Shown here piece after piece: positions 34,267 to 45,864 of a DNA stretch of 64,000 nucleotides. Positions within the stretch are counted from its first letter, which is position 1. Each line of letters starts with the position of its first letter. Source of the stretch: Duganella sacchari (GTDB lineage Bacteria; Pseudomonadota; Gammaproteobacteria; Burkholderiales; Burkholderiaceae_D); contig NZ_FRCX01000001.1 of NCBI RefSeq assembly GCF_900143065.1, positions 787,206 to 851,205 on the forward strand, in the 5' to 3' direction. Both the position numbers and the translations under genes were made by a program. Below the pieces are notes generated by a model. That model was given only the letters and a program-made list of their open reading frames with translations. It did not search any database and was not told where the DNA came from.

Positions 34267-35547
34267 GTGAACTTGATGAAAATCAAGATTCCCATGACAT
34301 CCACCCTGCAAGAACGCTGGAAGCGCTGGCAGCACGGACTGGTACAGTCCCTGCTCCTATATCACGGCCGTGAAGACCACGCGACCGTGCGCGTCCTGCT
34401 GCTCGCCTGCATCGGCACGGTCGCCATGCCGCTGTACTACGTGATCTGGCATCACTTCTTCCCGCAGGATTTCGAGTCGCTGCCGCTGCGCCTACTGGGC
34501 ATAATGCTGTGCGCGGTGGGATTGTTTGCGCGCCAGTTCAGCCGGCAAGTGCTCAACCTCTACCTGCTGGTCACACTGAGCTACATTTTTCCGTTCTTCT
34601 TCACGCTGATGTTTTTGATGAACCACGGTTCCGGCGTATGGAGCGAGTCGCTGCTGATCGGCCTGGTGGTGCTGTTTCACTTCGATACCGGACTGGCGCT
34701 GCGCGCGTACGCCATCGGCACCCTGCTGGCCTGCACCGCCGCCATATCGCAGGGTGCGGGCGACGCGCTGCTCAGCCGGCAAGTCCTGCAGCAGCTGCCA
34801 ATCCACTGGTTCACCATCGCCGTGCTGTCGGCGGCCAAGATCAGCCGCCATGTGCTGGCGCAGGAAAAACTGACCGGCATGGGCGCTGGCCTGGCTACCG
34901 TGGCGCACGAATTGCGCACCCCGCTCACCAGCGTCGACGCCAATGTGCGCGGCGTGCTGCGGCTCATGGCGGACCAGCGGAGCGAGCGCATTCCCATCGT
35001 CGACGCGCTCGCGCGCATCCAGTTTGAAGTCCGCCATATGAATCACATGATCGACCTGTTCCTGCTGAGTGCGACGGCGGTGCGGCAGAATCTGCGCCCG
35101 GTGGAAATGGTGTCGATGGAGTCGGTGGTGGAATCGGTGCTGAAACGCTATCCCTTCTCCAGCCAGAAACAGCAGAAGATGGTGCGGCTGGAGGTGCGCC
35201 GCAACTTCCACTTCTCCGGCCAGACCGAGCTGGCCGTGGTCGTGCTGCTCAACCTGATGCGCAACGCCCTGCGCGCCGTGCAGCGCGCCGGCAAGGGCCG
35301 CGTACGTATCGTCATCGACGGCAGCCAGCGCATGCCGCGCCTGCTCTTCATCGACACTGGTTGCGGCATCGCCATGCAGCACATGCCGATGATCTTCCGC
35401 CGCTTTTACTCCCACCCGCCGCACAACGGCGCCGGCATCGGTCTGGCGCTGTGCCAGGAAATCATGGAAGCCTGGGGTGCGAGCATCCGCTGCGTATCGC
35501 GCGAGAGCGCCTACGCCGTCTTCATCCTGGAATTCCCAGTGAGGTAA
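34267..35547 (+). CDS. jqsS: Quorum-sensing histidine kinase, CqsS/LqsS type
   Basis: The 426-residue membrane kinase has about six membrane segments in residues 40-190 with little periplasmic sequence, as in CqsS and LqsS. The cytoplasmic kinase core then has the H-box V-A-H-E-L-R-T-P-L-T (His214), N-box N-L-M-R-N-A-L, G1 D-T-G-C-G-I and G2 G-A-G-I-G-L-A-L. There is no C-terminal receiver, so it resembles LqsS rather than Vibrio CqsS. The start is GTG with AAGG upstream; an ATG at 34276 is the alternative. It should sense the product of the divergent synthase and act on the regulator encoded two bases downstream. Confidence 0.92.
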   Translation: MNLMKIKIPMTSTLQERWKRWQHGLVQSLLLYHGREDHATVRVLLLACIGTVAMPLYYVIWHHFFPQDFESLPLRLLGIMLCAVGLFARQFSRQVLNLYLLVTLSYIFPFFFTLMFLMNHGSGVWSESLLIGLVVLFHFDTGLALRAYAIGTLLACTAAISQGAGDALLSRQVLQQLPIHWFTIAVLSAAKISRHVLAQEKLTGMGAGLATVAHELRTPLTSVDANVRGVLRLMADQRSERIPIVDALARIQFEVRHMNHMIDLFLLSATAVRQNLRPVEMVSMESVVESVLKRYPFSSQKQQKMVRLEVRRNFHFSGQTELAVVVLLNLMRNALRAVQRAGKGRVRIVIDGSQRMPRLLFIDTGCGIAMQHMPMIFRRFYSHPPHNGAGIGLALCQEIMEAWGASIRCVSRESAYAVFILEFPVR

Positions 35548-35549
35548 TC

Positions 35550-36557
35550 ATGCACCTTCCCGTCTACGCGCACCCCACCATGACCGTACTGGTTGACGAC
35601 AGCGACTCCTTTTTGAGCAGCCTGTCATTCCAGCTCGACCCCATGCTGGCCAACAAAACCTTCCATGACACGACCGAGGCCCTGCACTGGCTGCGCAACA
35701 GCGCGCCGGATGCCAGCGTGCCGCTGCACGTCAACTTCGACATGCAAAACCTGCCGGCCGATCAATGCAATGTGGCGCTGGACCTGGAGCGCATCTACCG
35801 GATCAGCGAGCAGCGCCAGCGCTTTGCCGTGCCGTCGGTGCTGGTGGTGGACTACTCGATGCCGCAGATGAATGGCCTGGAATTCTGCGCCGCCGTTGCG
35901 CATCTGCCCTGCAAGAAGATCCTGTTCACCGGAGCGGCCGATGAAAAGATCGCCGTGGCCGCCTTCAACCGCGGCCTCATCGACCGCTACATCAAGAAGA
36001 GCGAAGACCACGCGCTGGACATCCTGGAGCTGGAAATCGCCGCGCTGCAGGACCGCTACTTCGACAGCCAGTCGGACACGCTGCGCGAGATGGTCGCGCT
36101 GCACGACTTCCGCTTCCTGTGCGACCCGGCGCTGACCGCCGTGGTGCGGGAGATCAAGCGCACCATGGGCTTTGTCGAGCACTACATCTTCCCTACCCCC
36201 ACCGGCATCCTGTTCCTCGACCAGCAGGGCAAGGCCACGCTGATGATGATAGAAACCGAACAGGGCATGTGCGCGCAATACGAAATCGCCCGCGACAGCG
36301 AGGCGCCGCGCTCGCTCCTCAACGCGCTGCTGGAACGCCGCGTGCTCGCCTTCTTCAGCGATCCATTCGGCGACGGCATGTACACCAACAGCATGAGCGA
36401 GAACTGGCACCGCTACACGGCGGCGCCACAGGTCTGCGTGGGACAGGAGACCTACTACTGGGCGCTGTTCGACCTGCCCGGCCACTATTTCGGACAGCGC
36501 CCCTACACCTACGCGCAGTTCCTGCAGGAGCTGCAGCCGCAAATCATTGCGGCTTAA
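35550..36557 (+). CDS. jqsR: Quorum-sensing response regulator, LqsR type
   Basis: The 335-residue regulator has an unusual receiver: a 60-residue insertion separates the first acidic pocket (V-D-D-S-D-S near residue 15) from the phospho-acceptor Asp101 in V-L-V-V-D-Y-S-M-P-Q-M-N-G. The conserved Thr is in I-L-F-T-G-A, and the Lys in R-Y-I-K-K-S. The C-terminal half has no recognisable DNA-binding domain and ends in an aromatic-rich segment. This layout matches LqsR, whose output domain is still poorly understood. It is co-transcribed with the kinase, and its stop overlaps the convergent permease gene at TTAA. Confidence 0.9.
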   Translation: MHLPVYAHPTMTVLVDDSDSFLSSLSFQLDPMLANKTFHDTTEALHWLRNSAPDASVPLHVNFDMQNLPADQCNVALDLERIYRISEQRQRFAVPSVLVVDYSMPQMNGLEFCAAVAHLPCKKILFTGAADEKIAVAAFNRGLIDRYIKKSEDHALDILELEIAALQDRYFDSQSDTLREMVALHDFRFLCDPALTAVVREIKRTMGFVEHYIFPTPTGILFLDQQGKATLMMIETEQGMCAQYEIARDSEAPRSLLNALLERRVLAFFSDPFGDGMYTNSMSENWHRYTAAPQVCVGQETYYWALFDLPGHYFGQRPYTYAQFLQELQPQIIAA

Positions 36558-39088
36558 GCCTCGCGCAGCGTTTGCAGCGGCGGCTGGCGCAGCACATTGC
36601 GCAGACCCAGCCAGCCGCCGGCAATCGCGCACAGCGCGCCAGCCAGCAGGCCAACCAGCCACACCACGGGGCTGAAGCTCCAGGCAAACTTGAACTGATA
36701 GGTGGCCAGCGCCCAGCCCATGGCCGCCGCACCGGTCGCCGCCAGTAGGCCGGACAAGGCGCCTACCAGCGTGAACTCGATCAGCTGCGCCTGCGACAGC
36801 TGCTTGCGCGTCGCGCCCAGCGCGCGCAACAGGCCCGCTTCGCGCGTGCGTTCATCCTGCGATCCCATCAGGGCGGCATACAGCACCAGCACGCCCGATG
36901 CCAGCGTGAAGACGAACAGGAACTCCACCGCCGTAATCACCTGGTCCAGTACCGCCTGCACCTGGCGCAGAATGCCGCCGACATCGACGATGGTCAGGTT
37001 GGGGAAGTCGCGCGTCAGGCCGTTCATCACCGCGCCCTGGCCTTGCGGCAGGTGGAACGCCGTGATCCAGCTCTGCGAGATTTCTGTCATCGCTGCCGGA
37101 TTGATGATGACGAAGAAGTTCACGCGCATCGAGCCCCAATCGAGCTTGCGGATGCTGGTGATGGTGACGTCCACCGGCGTACCCGCGATATCGAAGCGCA
37201 GCTTGTCGCCCAGTTTCCAGTTCAGGTTTTTGGCGATGCCCTCTTCCACCGACGCCTCCGGGAAGCCCGGCTTATCCTCGAACCACCTGCCTTCCTTGAT
37301 CTTGTTTTCGGCCTGCATCTGCGCCATGGTGGACAGGTTGAACTCACGGTCCGCCAGCCCTTTGGCGCGCTCATCGGTGTAGGTTTCCGCCGTCACCGCA
37401 GCGCCATTCACGGTGGTCAGGCGGCCGCGTATCATCGGATACTGCGGCGCATAGCTCACACCCGCCGCCTTGAGGCGCGCGGCGATGTCCGCCTGCTGCT
37501 CCGGCTGGATGTTGATGATGAAGCGGTTCGGTGCATCCGGCGGCGTGGCATTGCGCCAGGCCGTCATCAGGTCGCCGCGCACCACGGTCAGCACCAGCAG
37601 CGCCATCATGCCCAGCGCCAGCGAGACGATCTGCACGATGGTGGCGCCGGGGCGGCGCTGCAAGGACGTAATCGCAAAGCGCCAGCTCTGATGGTCAATC
37701 GCGCCGCGCAGGGAGCGCAGCGAACGCAGTCCCAGCCAGCCCACCAGGCCAAACACCGCAAACGCGCCGATAAAGCCCAGCGCCGTGTAGAGCGCCATCA
37801 TCGGATCGCCAGCCTGCCACAGCAGCAGCGCGACAAAACCCGCCATGCCGATGCCGTAGGTGGCCAGCGCACTCACCTGCGGCGGGTCCTGCTCGCGGCG
37901 GATCACGCGGTTATGCGGTACCTTGCGCAGTTGCAGTATCGGCGGCAGCGCAAATGCCGCCAGCAGCAGGATGCCGATGGCCATGCCCTGCAATGCCGGA
38001 TACATGGTTGGCGCCGGCAACTCGCTGGACACCAGCGCACCCAGCACCTCCAGCAGCACATAGTGGCCGGCAAAGCCAACCAGCACGCCGGCGGCGCTGC
38101 CGAGTAAACCCACCAGCAGGAATTCGATCAGATACATCGCCGTCACCTGGTTTTGCGTCAGGCCCAGGCAGCGCAGCATGGCGCAGGCGTCGAGATGGCG
38201 CTGCATGAAGCGGCGTGCCGCCATCGCCACAGCCACCGCCGCCAGCATCGCCGACAGCAGGCCGACCAGCGACAGGAAGCGGTCCGCGCGTTCCAGCGTG
38301 CTTTGCATTTCCGGGCGGTTGTCGAGCGACTCGACCCGCACGCCCTTGATATTTCCGCGCTTGATTTCCGCTTCCAGCCACGTCTGATAAGCCCGGGCGA
38401 CGGCGGCGCCGTTCTTCAGCGATGGCGGCGCGCTGGCCAGCAAGCGGTAATTCACACGCGAACCTGGCTGGATCAGATTGGTCGCCGCCAGATCGTCGAG
38501 CGCAAACATCACGCGCGGCGCAAACGCCAGGAAGTTGGCGCCGCGATCCGGCTCCGCAGCGATCAGCTGCGTGATGGTGAAACTTTTGTCGCCGAGCTTG
38601 AGCTGCTGGCCTACGGCAGTTTTCAGACTGCCCAGCATGCCAGGCTCGACCCACACCGTGCCCGGCGCCGGCACCGTAGCGGCAGGCACGCCGATACTTT
38701 GTTCCGCCTGCGCCGCATCGGTGGTAATTTTCACCTTGCCGCGCAGCGGATAACCAGGGCCGACTGCCTTCAACGCCGCCAGCATGGAACTGGATTGCTC
38801 GCCCTCGCCCGCCTGCGCCATGCTCGGGAAGCTGATGGTATCGGTCACCACCAGCCCGCGCTGTACCGCCTGCGCACGCCATTCGGCCCGCACCGGCAGA
38901 TCTGCGCTGACGGCCACGTCGGCGCCCAGCAGCTGGTGGGCGTCGCGATCAAGTCCGCTGCGCAGGCGATCGATAAAGAAGCCAGTGGCCGACAAGGCGG
39001 CCACCGCTACCGTCAGCGCAATCAGCAGAAAGCGCAGCTGACCTGCGCGCCAGTCGCGCGCGGTCATTTTCAGGGCGAGTTTGAACAT
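36554..39088 (-). CDS. FtsX-family ABC transporter permease (YbbP-like)
   Basis: Large membrane protein of 844 residues with the MacB/FtsX double layout: an N-terminal segment (about 18-38), a large periplasmic domain, three segments near 280-395, further segments near 410-510, a second periplasmic domain, and three C-terminal segments (about 705-835). The ending L-R-Q-P-P-L-Q-T-L-R-E-A is typical of the YbbP group. In E. coli such permeases pair with an ATPase (YbbA) and with TesA; no ATPase gene is next to it here. It starts directly after the adenine deaminase stop. Confidence 0.88.
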   Translation of the reverse strand: MFKLALKMTARDWRAGQLRFLLIALTVAVAALSATGFFIDRLRSGLDRDAHQLLGADVAVSADLPVRAEWRAQAVQRGLVVTDTISFPSMAQAGEGEQSSSMLAALKAVGPGYPLRGKVKITTDAAQAEQSIGVPAATVPAPGTVWVEPGMLGSLKTAVGQQLKLGDKSFTITQLIAAEPDRGANFLAFAPRVMFALDDLAATNLIQPGSRVNYRLLASAPPSLKNGAAVARAYQTWLEAEIKRGNIKGVRVESLDNRPEMQSTLERADRFLSLVGLLSAMLAAVAVAMAARRFMQRHLDACAMLRCLGLTQNQVTAMYLIEFLLVGLLGSAAGVLVGFAGHYVLLEVLGALVSSELPAPTMYPALQGMAIGILLLAAFALPPILQLRKVPHNRVIRREQDPPQVSALATYGIGMAGFVALLLWQAGDPMMALYTALGFIGAFAVFGLVGWLGLRSLRSLRGAIDHQSWRFAITSLQRRPGATIVQIVSLALGMMALLVLTVVRGDLMTAWRNATPPDAPNRFIINIQPEQQADIAARLKAAGVSYAPQYPMIRGRLTTVNGAAVTAETYTDERAKGLADREFNLSTMAQMQAENKIKEGRWFEDKPGFPEASVEEGIAKNLNWKLGDKLRFDIAGTPVDVTITSIRKLDWGSMRVNFFVIINPAAMTEISQSWITAFHLPQGQGAVMNGLTRDFPNLTIVDVGGILRQVQAVLDQVITAVEFLFVFTLASGVLVLYAALMGSQDERTREAGLLRALGATRKQLSQAQLIEFTLVGALSGLLAATGAAAMGWALATYQFKFAWSFSPVVWLVGLLAGALCAIAGGWLGLRNVLRQPPLQTLREA

Positions 39089-40538
<1,450 letters not shown>

Positions 40539-42461
40539 ATGACCATTTTTGACAACTACGCCGCACGATACGAACGGACCAAAGAAGAAGAGATGTCCAT
40601 GAAGGAGTATCTCGAACTTTGCAAGAAAGACCGGCTGACCTATGCCAGCGCTGCCGAGCGCATGCTGGCCGCCATTGGCGAACCGACCCTGGTCGACACG
40701 CGCAATGACACCCGGCTGTCGCGTATCTTTGCGAACAAGGTCATCAAGATTTATCCGGCGTTCCGCGAGTTCTACGGTACGGAAGAAGTCATCGAGCAAG
40801 TGGTGTCCTACTTCCGTCACGCCGCGCAGGGCCTGGAAGAACGCAAGCAGATCCTTTATCTGCTGGGTCCGGTGGGCGGCGGTAAATCGTCGATTGCGGA
40901 AAAACTCAAGTCACTGATGGAGCATGTCCCCTTCTATTGCCTGAAGGGGTCGCCGGTAAATGAATCGCCGCTGGGGCTGTTCAACGAGGAAGAGGATGGC
41001 ACCATCCTCGAAGAAGATTACGGCATCCCGCGCCGCTACCTGCGCAATATCCCGTCGCCATGGGCGGTGAAGCGCCTGCACGAATTCAACGGCGACATCA
41101 ACCAGTTCCGCGTGGTGCGGCGCTACCCTTCCGTGCTGAAGCAGGTGGCCATCTCCAAGACCGAGCCGGGTGATGAAAACAACCAGGACATCTCGTCGCT
41201 GGTCGGCAAGGTCGATATCCGCAAGCTGGAAGATTATTCGCAGGACGATCCCGATGCCTACAGCTACTCGGGCGGCCTGTGCCTGGCCAACCAGGGCCTG
41301 ATGGAATTCGTCGAGATGTTCAAGGCCCCCATCAAGGTGCTGCACCCGCTGCTGACTGCCACGCAGGAAGGCAATTACAAAGGCACGGAAGGCTTTGGCG
41401 CGATCCCGTTTGACGGCATCGTGCTGGCGCACTCGAACGAGTCGGAGTGGAAATCGTTCAAGAACAACCGCAACAACGAGGCTTTCCTCGACCGTATCTA
41501 CATCGTCAAAGTGCCGTACTGCCTGCGTGTGACCGACGAGATCAAGATTTACGACAAGCTGCTGTTCAATTCCTCGCTGTCGGCCGCGCCCTGCGCACCC
41601 GGCACCTTGCGCATGATGGCGCAGTTTGCCATCCTGTCGCGCCTGAAAGATCCCGAGAATTCCAGCGTGTTCAGCAAGATGCTGGTCTACGATGGCGAAA
41701 ACCTCAAGGACACCGACCCCAAAGCCAAGTCGCTCCATGAGTATGTGGACTATGCCGGCGTCGACGAGGGCATGAATGGTTTGTCGACGCGCTTTGCATT
41801 CAAGATCCTGTCCAAGGTCTTCAACTTCGACAATACGGAAGTGGCGGCCAATCCGGTACACCTGCTGTACGTGCTGGAGCAGCAGGTCGAGCGCGAGCAA
41901 TTCCCGCCCGAACTGGAACAGAAGTACTTCTCGTATATCAAGGAGCACCTGGCCCAGCGCTACGTCGAATTCATCGGCAAGGAAATCCAGACCGCGTATC
42001 TGGAATCGTATTCCGAATATGGCCAGAACATCTTCGACCGCTACGTGACCTTTGCCGACTTCTGGATCCAGGATCAGGAATACCGCGATCCCGATACCGG
42101 CGAAAGCTTTGACCGCGAGTCGCTCAACAACGAGCTGGAGAAAATCGAAAAACCGGCCGGCATCTCGAATCCGAAAGACTTCCGTAACGAGATCGTCAAC
42201 TTCGGCCTGCGTGCGCGCGCCAATAACGGCGGCAAGAATCCGGCGTGGACCAGTTATGAAAAATTCCGCACCGTGATCGAGAAGAAGATGTTCTCCAACA
42301 CGGAAGAATTGCTGCCGGTGATTTCGTTCAACGCCAAGGCCAGCGCGGAAGACGCCAACAAGCACGCCGACTTTGTCGCGCGCATGGTGGAAAAAGGCTA
42401 CACGGCCAAGCAGGTACGCTTGCTGTGCGAATGGTATCTGCGTGTGAGGAAGTCGTCCTAA
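40539..42461 (+). CDS. prkA: PrkA/YeaG family serine protein kinase
   Basis: The 640-residue AAA+-type protein kinase has Walker A L-G-P-V-G-G-G-K-S-S at about 109-118, and the PrkA N-terminal region Y-E-R-T-K-E-E-E-M-S-M-K-E-Y-L. The C-terminal third is the kinase-like domain. In E. coli YeaG acts with YeaH in sustained nitrogen starvation and stationary-phase adaptation. AAAAGGA lies before the ATG. It is first of the conserved prkA-yeaH-spoVR operon. Confidence 0.96.
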   Translation: MTIFDNYAARYERTKEEEMSMKEYLELCKKDRLTYASAAERMLAAIGEPTLVDTRNDTRLSRIFANKVIKIYPAFREFYGTEEVIEQVVSYFRHAAQGLEERKQILYLLGPVGGGKSSIAEKLKSLMEHVPFYCLKGSPVNESPLGLFNEEEDGTILEEDYGIPRRYLRNIPSPWAVKRLHEFNGDINQFRVVRRYPSVLKQVAISKTEPGDENNQDISSLVGKVDIRKLEDYSQDDPDAYSYSGGLCLANQGLMEFVEMFKAPIKVLHPLLTATQEGNYKGTEGFGAIPFDGIVLAHSNESEWKSFKNNRNNEAFLDRIYIVKVPYCLRVTDEIKIYDKLLFNSSLSAAPCAPGTLRMMAQFAILSRLKDPENSSVFSKMLVYDGENLKDTDPKAKSLHEYVDYAGVDEGMNGLSTRFAFKILSKVFNFDNTEVAANPVHLLYVLEQQVEREQFPPELEQKYFSYIKEHLAQRYVEFIGKEIQTAYLESYSEYGQNIFDRYVTFADFWIQDQEYRDPDTGESFDRESLNNELEKIEKPAGISNPKDFRNEIVNFGLRARANNGGKNPAWTSYEKFRTVIEKKMFSNTEELLPVISFNAKASAEDANKHADFVARMVEKGYTAKQVRLLCEWYLRVRKSS

Positions 42462-42527
42462 GCAGCAACTGCGCGCCTCCAGTGCACAGGAGGCGCGGCG
42501 CCGACCAATAGCAGCAGGAGGCATCTT

Positions 42528-43796
42528 TTGACTTACCTCATCGACCGACGTTTGCAGGGCAAGAACAAGTCCGCAGTCAACCGCGAACGCTTCTTACGAC
42601 GTTACAAGGCCCAGATCAAGGACGCGGTGGGACGCGCCATCAAAGGCCGTTCCATCACCGACGTTGAGAACGGCGAAAAAGTCTCCATCCCGGTCAAGGA
42701 TGTGAGCGAGCCCTCGTTTGGCCATGCCCACGGCGGCATCTGGGAAGTGGTCAACCCCGGCAACCAGGAATACCAGAAAGGCGACCAGATCAACCGCCCC
42801 AAAGGCGGTGGCGGCGCCGGCCGCGGCAAGGCCGGCAATAGCGACCAGCTCACCGAGGACGACTTCATCTTCGAGCTGTCGCGCGAAGAGTTCATGAACT
42901 ACTTCTTCGAAGACCTGGAACTGCCGCACATGGTCAAGACCCAGCTGACCGCCTCCACCGATTTCAAGAACCAGCGCGCCGGCTACAATATGTCGGGCAC
43001 GCCGTCGAACATCCATGTGCTGCGCTCGCTGCGCGGCGCCCTGGGCCGCCGCATTGCCGTCGGCGGCAGCTCGCGCAAGCGCGTCGTCGAGGCCGAGCGC
43101 GAGCTGGAAGAGCTGCTGCTGGAAGGCGTGCCGCTGCAGGACCCGCGCGTGGTCGAGCTCAAAAAGCTGATCCACCATCTGCACACGCGGCTGCTGGCCA
43201 TCCCGTTCATCGATCCGTTCGACCTGCGCTATACCAACCGCGTCAAGGTGCCCAAGCCGATGACGCAGGCGGTGATGTTCTGCATCATGGACGTCTCCGG
43301 CTCGATGGACGAAACGCGCAAGGATACGGCCAAGCGCTTCTTCATCCTGCTGTACCTGTTCCTCAAGCGCGTGTACGACAAGATTGAAGTCGTGTTCATC
43401 CGCCACCACACGGCCGCGGCCGAGGTGGATGAGGAGGAATTCTTCCACTCGCGCGAGTCGGGCGGCACGGTGGTGTCCTCTGCCCTGCACCTGCTGGACA
43501 AGGTGATCGATGAGCGCTTTGGCGGCGGCAGCTGGAACGCTTATGTGGCCCAGGCCTCGGACGGCGACAACTGGGACAACGATTCGGTGCTGTGCCGCCA
43601 GCTGCTGGTCAACACCATCATGCCCAAGGTGCAGTACTACACCTATGTCGAGATCACCGATGGCCCGCCGCAAAACCTGTGGGAGCAATACTCACAGGTG
43701 CCGGACCACCATCCGCACTTCGCCATGCAGAAAATTGTGACGCCGGCTGATATTTATCCGGTATTCCGTGAACTGTTCAAGAAACAGCCGAAGTAG
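42528..43796 (+). CDS. yeaH: YeaH/UPF0229 family protein with VWA-like domain
   Basis: The 422-residue partner of PrkA starts at TTG, chosen because a perfect AGGAGG lies six bases before it and the sequence I-D-R-R-L-x-G-K-N-K-S matches E. coli YeaH from the start. A Gly-rich linker lies near 87-105. The C-terminal half is a von Willebrand A-like domain with the metal site D-V-S-G-S-M-D near 260. The partner of the VWA domain is unknown. Confidence 0.95.
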   Translation: MTYLIDRRLQGKNKSAVNRERFLRRYKAQIKDAVGRAIKGRSITDVENGEKVSIPVKDVSEPSFGHAHGGIWEVVNPGNQEYQKGDQINRPKGGGGAGRGKAGNSDQLTEDDFIFELSREEFMNYFFEDLELPHMVKTQLTASTDFKNQRAGYNMSGTPSNIHVLRSLRGALGRRIAVGGSSRKRVVEAERELEELLLEGVPLQDPRVVELKKLIHHLHTRLLAIPFIDPFDLRYTNRVKVPKPMTQAVMFCIMDVSGSMDETRKDTAKRFFILLYLFLKRVYDKIEVVFIRHHTAAAEVDEEEFFHSRESGGTVVSSALHLLDKVIDERFGGGSWNAYVAQASDGDNWDNDSVLCRQLLVNTIMPKVQYYTYVEITDGPPQNLWEQYSQVPDHHPHFAMQKIVTPADIYPVFRELFKKQPK

Positions 43797-43808
43797 TGGA
43801 GCACATTG

Positions 43809-45347
43809 ATGAACGACATGACGCCCAAGCCCAAGCATCCGAACGCCCTGCCGGAGCAATCCGAATGGACATTTGAGCTGATCGAGCAGATACACCAGGA
43901 AATCCGCCGCGTGGCCGAGGGCTTCGGGCTGGATACTTACCCGAACCAGCTGGAAATCATCACTGCCGAGCAGATGATGGATGCCTACACCTCGGTCGGC
44001 ATGCCGGTGTCGTACAACCACTGGTCCTTCGGCAAGCACTTCCTCAGCACCGAAAAAGGCTACAAGCGCGGGCAGATGGGGCTGGCCTACGAAATCGTCA
44101 TCAACTCCAATCCCTGCATCGCCTATCTGATGGAGGAGAACAGCCTGACCATGCAGTCGCTGGTGATTGCGCATGCGGCCTATGGTCACAATTCCTTTTT
44201 CAAGGGGAACTACCTGTTCCGCACCTGGACCGACGCCGACGCCATCGTCGACTACATGGTGTTTGCCAAGAATTACATCGCCGAGTGCGAACAGCGCCAC
44301 GGCATCGATGCGGTCGAACTGCTGCTGGATTCCTGCCACGCCATCCAGAACTACGGCGTCGACCGCTACAAGCGGCCCGCCAAGCTGTCGCTGGCGCAGG
44401 AACGTGCACGCCAGAAGGAACGCGAGGCCTACGTGCAGTCGCAGATCAACGAACTGTGGCGCACCCTGCCCAGGCGCGAGGAAGAGGAAGTCAACAAGGC
44501 CGCGCCGCGCTTCCCGCCGGAGCCTGAGGAAAACCTGCTGTACTTTATCGAAAAGTACGCGCCGCTGCTGGAGCCATGGCAGCGCGAGATGGTCCGCATC
44601 GTGCGCAAGATTTCCCAGTACTTCTACCCGCAGCGCCAGACCCAGGTCATGAACGAAGGCTGGGCCACGTTCTGGCACTACACCATCCTCAACCAGTTGT
44701 ACGATGAGGGCGTGGTCAGCGATGGCTTCATGATGGAGTTTTTAAAGAGCCACACCAACGTGGTCTACCAGCCGCCCGTCAACAGCCCGTATTACAGCGG
44801 CATCAATCCGTATGCGCTGGGCTTTGCCATGATGACCGACATCCGCCGCATCTGCGAACACCCGACCGACGAGGACCGCGAGTGGTTCCCCGACATCGCC
44901 GGCAGCGACTGGCGCAAGACGCTGGACTTCGCAATGCGCAATTTCAAAGACGAAAGCTTCATTGCCCAATACCTTTCGCCCAAGCTGATCCGCGAGTTCC
45001 ACTTCTTTGCCGTGCTGGACGACGACAACAATGAAAAGCTCAGCGTGTCCGCCATCCACGACAACCTGGGCTACCGATACGTGCGCCAACAGCTTGCAGA
45101 ACAATATAACCTCGGTAACCGTGAACCCAACATCCAGGTCTGGTCGGTCAATACGCAGGACGACCGCGCGCTGACCTTGCGCCATACCCAGTTCCAGCGC
45201 CGTCCGCTGAACCAGCAGGCCGGCGAGGTCCTGAAGCACGTTGCACGCTTATGGGGCTTCGACGTCCATCTGGAAACCGTGGCGCCCAATGGCGACGTTG
45301 TCAGTTCACTCGAAGTCAAACGGGAGAAACGCGGCCGTATTCCCTGA
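43809..45347 (+). CDS. SpoVR family protein
   Basis: The protein has 512 residues from the ATG at 43809, which has GGAG seven bases upstream; an in-frame TTG at 43806 is less likely. Family signatures are the N-terminal D-T-Y-P-N-Q-L-E-I-I and the central M-N-E-G-W-A-T-F-W-H-Y, plus H-x-x-Y-G-H-N-S-F-F-K. It is soluble, and its biochemical role is not known; B. subtilis SpoVR affects spore cortex, and the Gram-negative relatives go with PrkA and YeaH in stress responses. It is the last gene of the operon, before a strong terminator. Confidence 0.95.
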   Translation: MNDMTPKPKHPNALPEQSEWTFELIEQIHQEIRRVAEGFGLDTYPNQLEIITAEQMMDAYTSVGMPVSYNHWSFGKHFLSTEKGYKRGQMGLAYEIVINSNPCIAYLMEENSLTMQSLVIAHAAYGHNSFFKGNYLFRTWTDADAIVDYMVFAKNYIAECEQRHGIDAVELLLDSCHAIQNYGVDRYKRPAKLSLAQERARQKEREAYVQSQINELWRTLPRREEEEVNKAAPRFPPEPEENLLYFIEKYAPLLEPWQREMVRIVRKISQYFYPQRQTQVMNEGWATFWHYTILNQLYDEGVVSDGFMMEFLKSHTNVVYQPPVNSPYYSGINPYALGFAMMTDIRRICEHPTDEDREWFPDIAGSDWRKTLDFAMRNFKDESFIAQYLSPKLIREFHFFAVLDDDNNEKLSVSAIHDNLGYRYVRQQLAEQYNLGNREPNIQVWSVNTQDDRALTLRHTQFQRRPLNQQAGEVLKHVARLWGFDVHLETVAPNGDVVSSLEVKREKRGRIP

Positions 45348-45411
45348 CCCAACATATATATAAGGCTTTTTGTACGCCGTGGCTATCAGGCACGGCTCTT
45401 GCAAGAGTCTG

Positions 45412-45449
45412 AACCGGGGTCGGCGGGGGCGCGCCGGCCCCGGTTTTTT
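45412..45449 (+). terminator. Terminator of the prkA-yeaH-spoVR operon
   Basis: A GC-rich stem of 14 pairs (AACCGGGG...CCCCGGTT, 45412-45425 with 45432-45445, one G-U pair) is followed by TTTTTT. Confidence 0.92.
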
Positions 45450-45864
45450 CATTGAGGGCATGGCACGAACCGGAAGTCAATATTTTTCTGCTTTGAACGG
45501 TCTGGCGAGCCGAGCAAGAATTTCAAAAAAGAAACATTTGCAGCCAAATTATCAATTGTTCGTAGTAAAATTACCTGGATAAAATTCCGTTTTTGTCCTT
45601 AAGGGAAAACTAAGTAACGTCGTGGTGCGTCAGCGCACAAAAATGCGCTGGGCAATCTTGTTGATTGGGCCAGAACGGTGCAAAGTGAGCGCTACCACAT
45701 AGGAAAACCCTATGAAATTTAACCGGTTTTAGGGATGAAAATTCTATGTAAAATCAAGAATTCGTATGTATAATTCGCCGACGTCCCGGATGCGGCTGTT
45801 GTTTTGTGTCGCCATTTTGGGGTTTAAGTAGCACCAAAGAGAGTTGGTATTGGAGAAAGCAGGC
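45450..45864 (+). promoter_or_regulatory. Upstream region and promoter of tonB
   Basis: This AT-rich 415-base gap has no supported gene. A perfect TATAAT at 45769-45774 is the best -10 for tonB; the -35 is weak. A small hairpin, CAGCGCA (45631-45637) with TGCGCTG (45644-45650), lies upstream. I searched by eye for a Fur box and saw none. Confidence 0.55.

Noticed and set aside
45450..45864. Fur box before tonB
   Set aside because: No stretch resembles the 19-base Fur consensus, although iron control would be expected.
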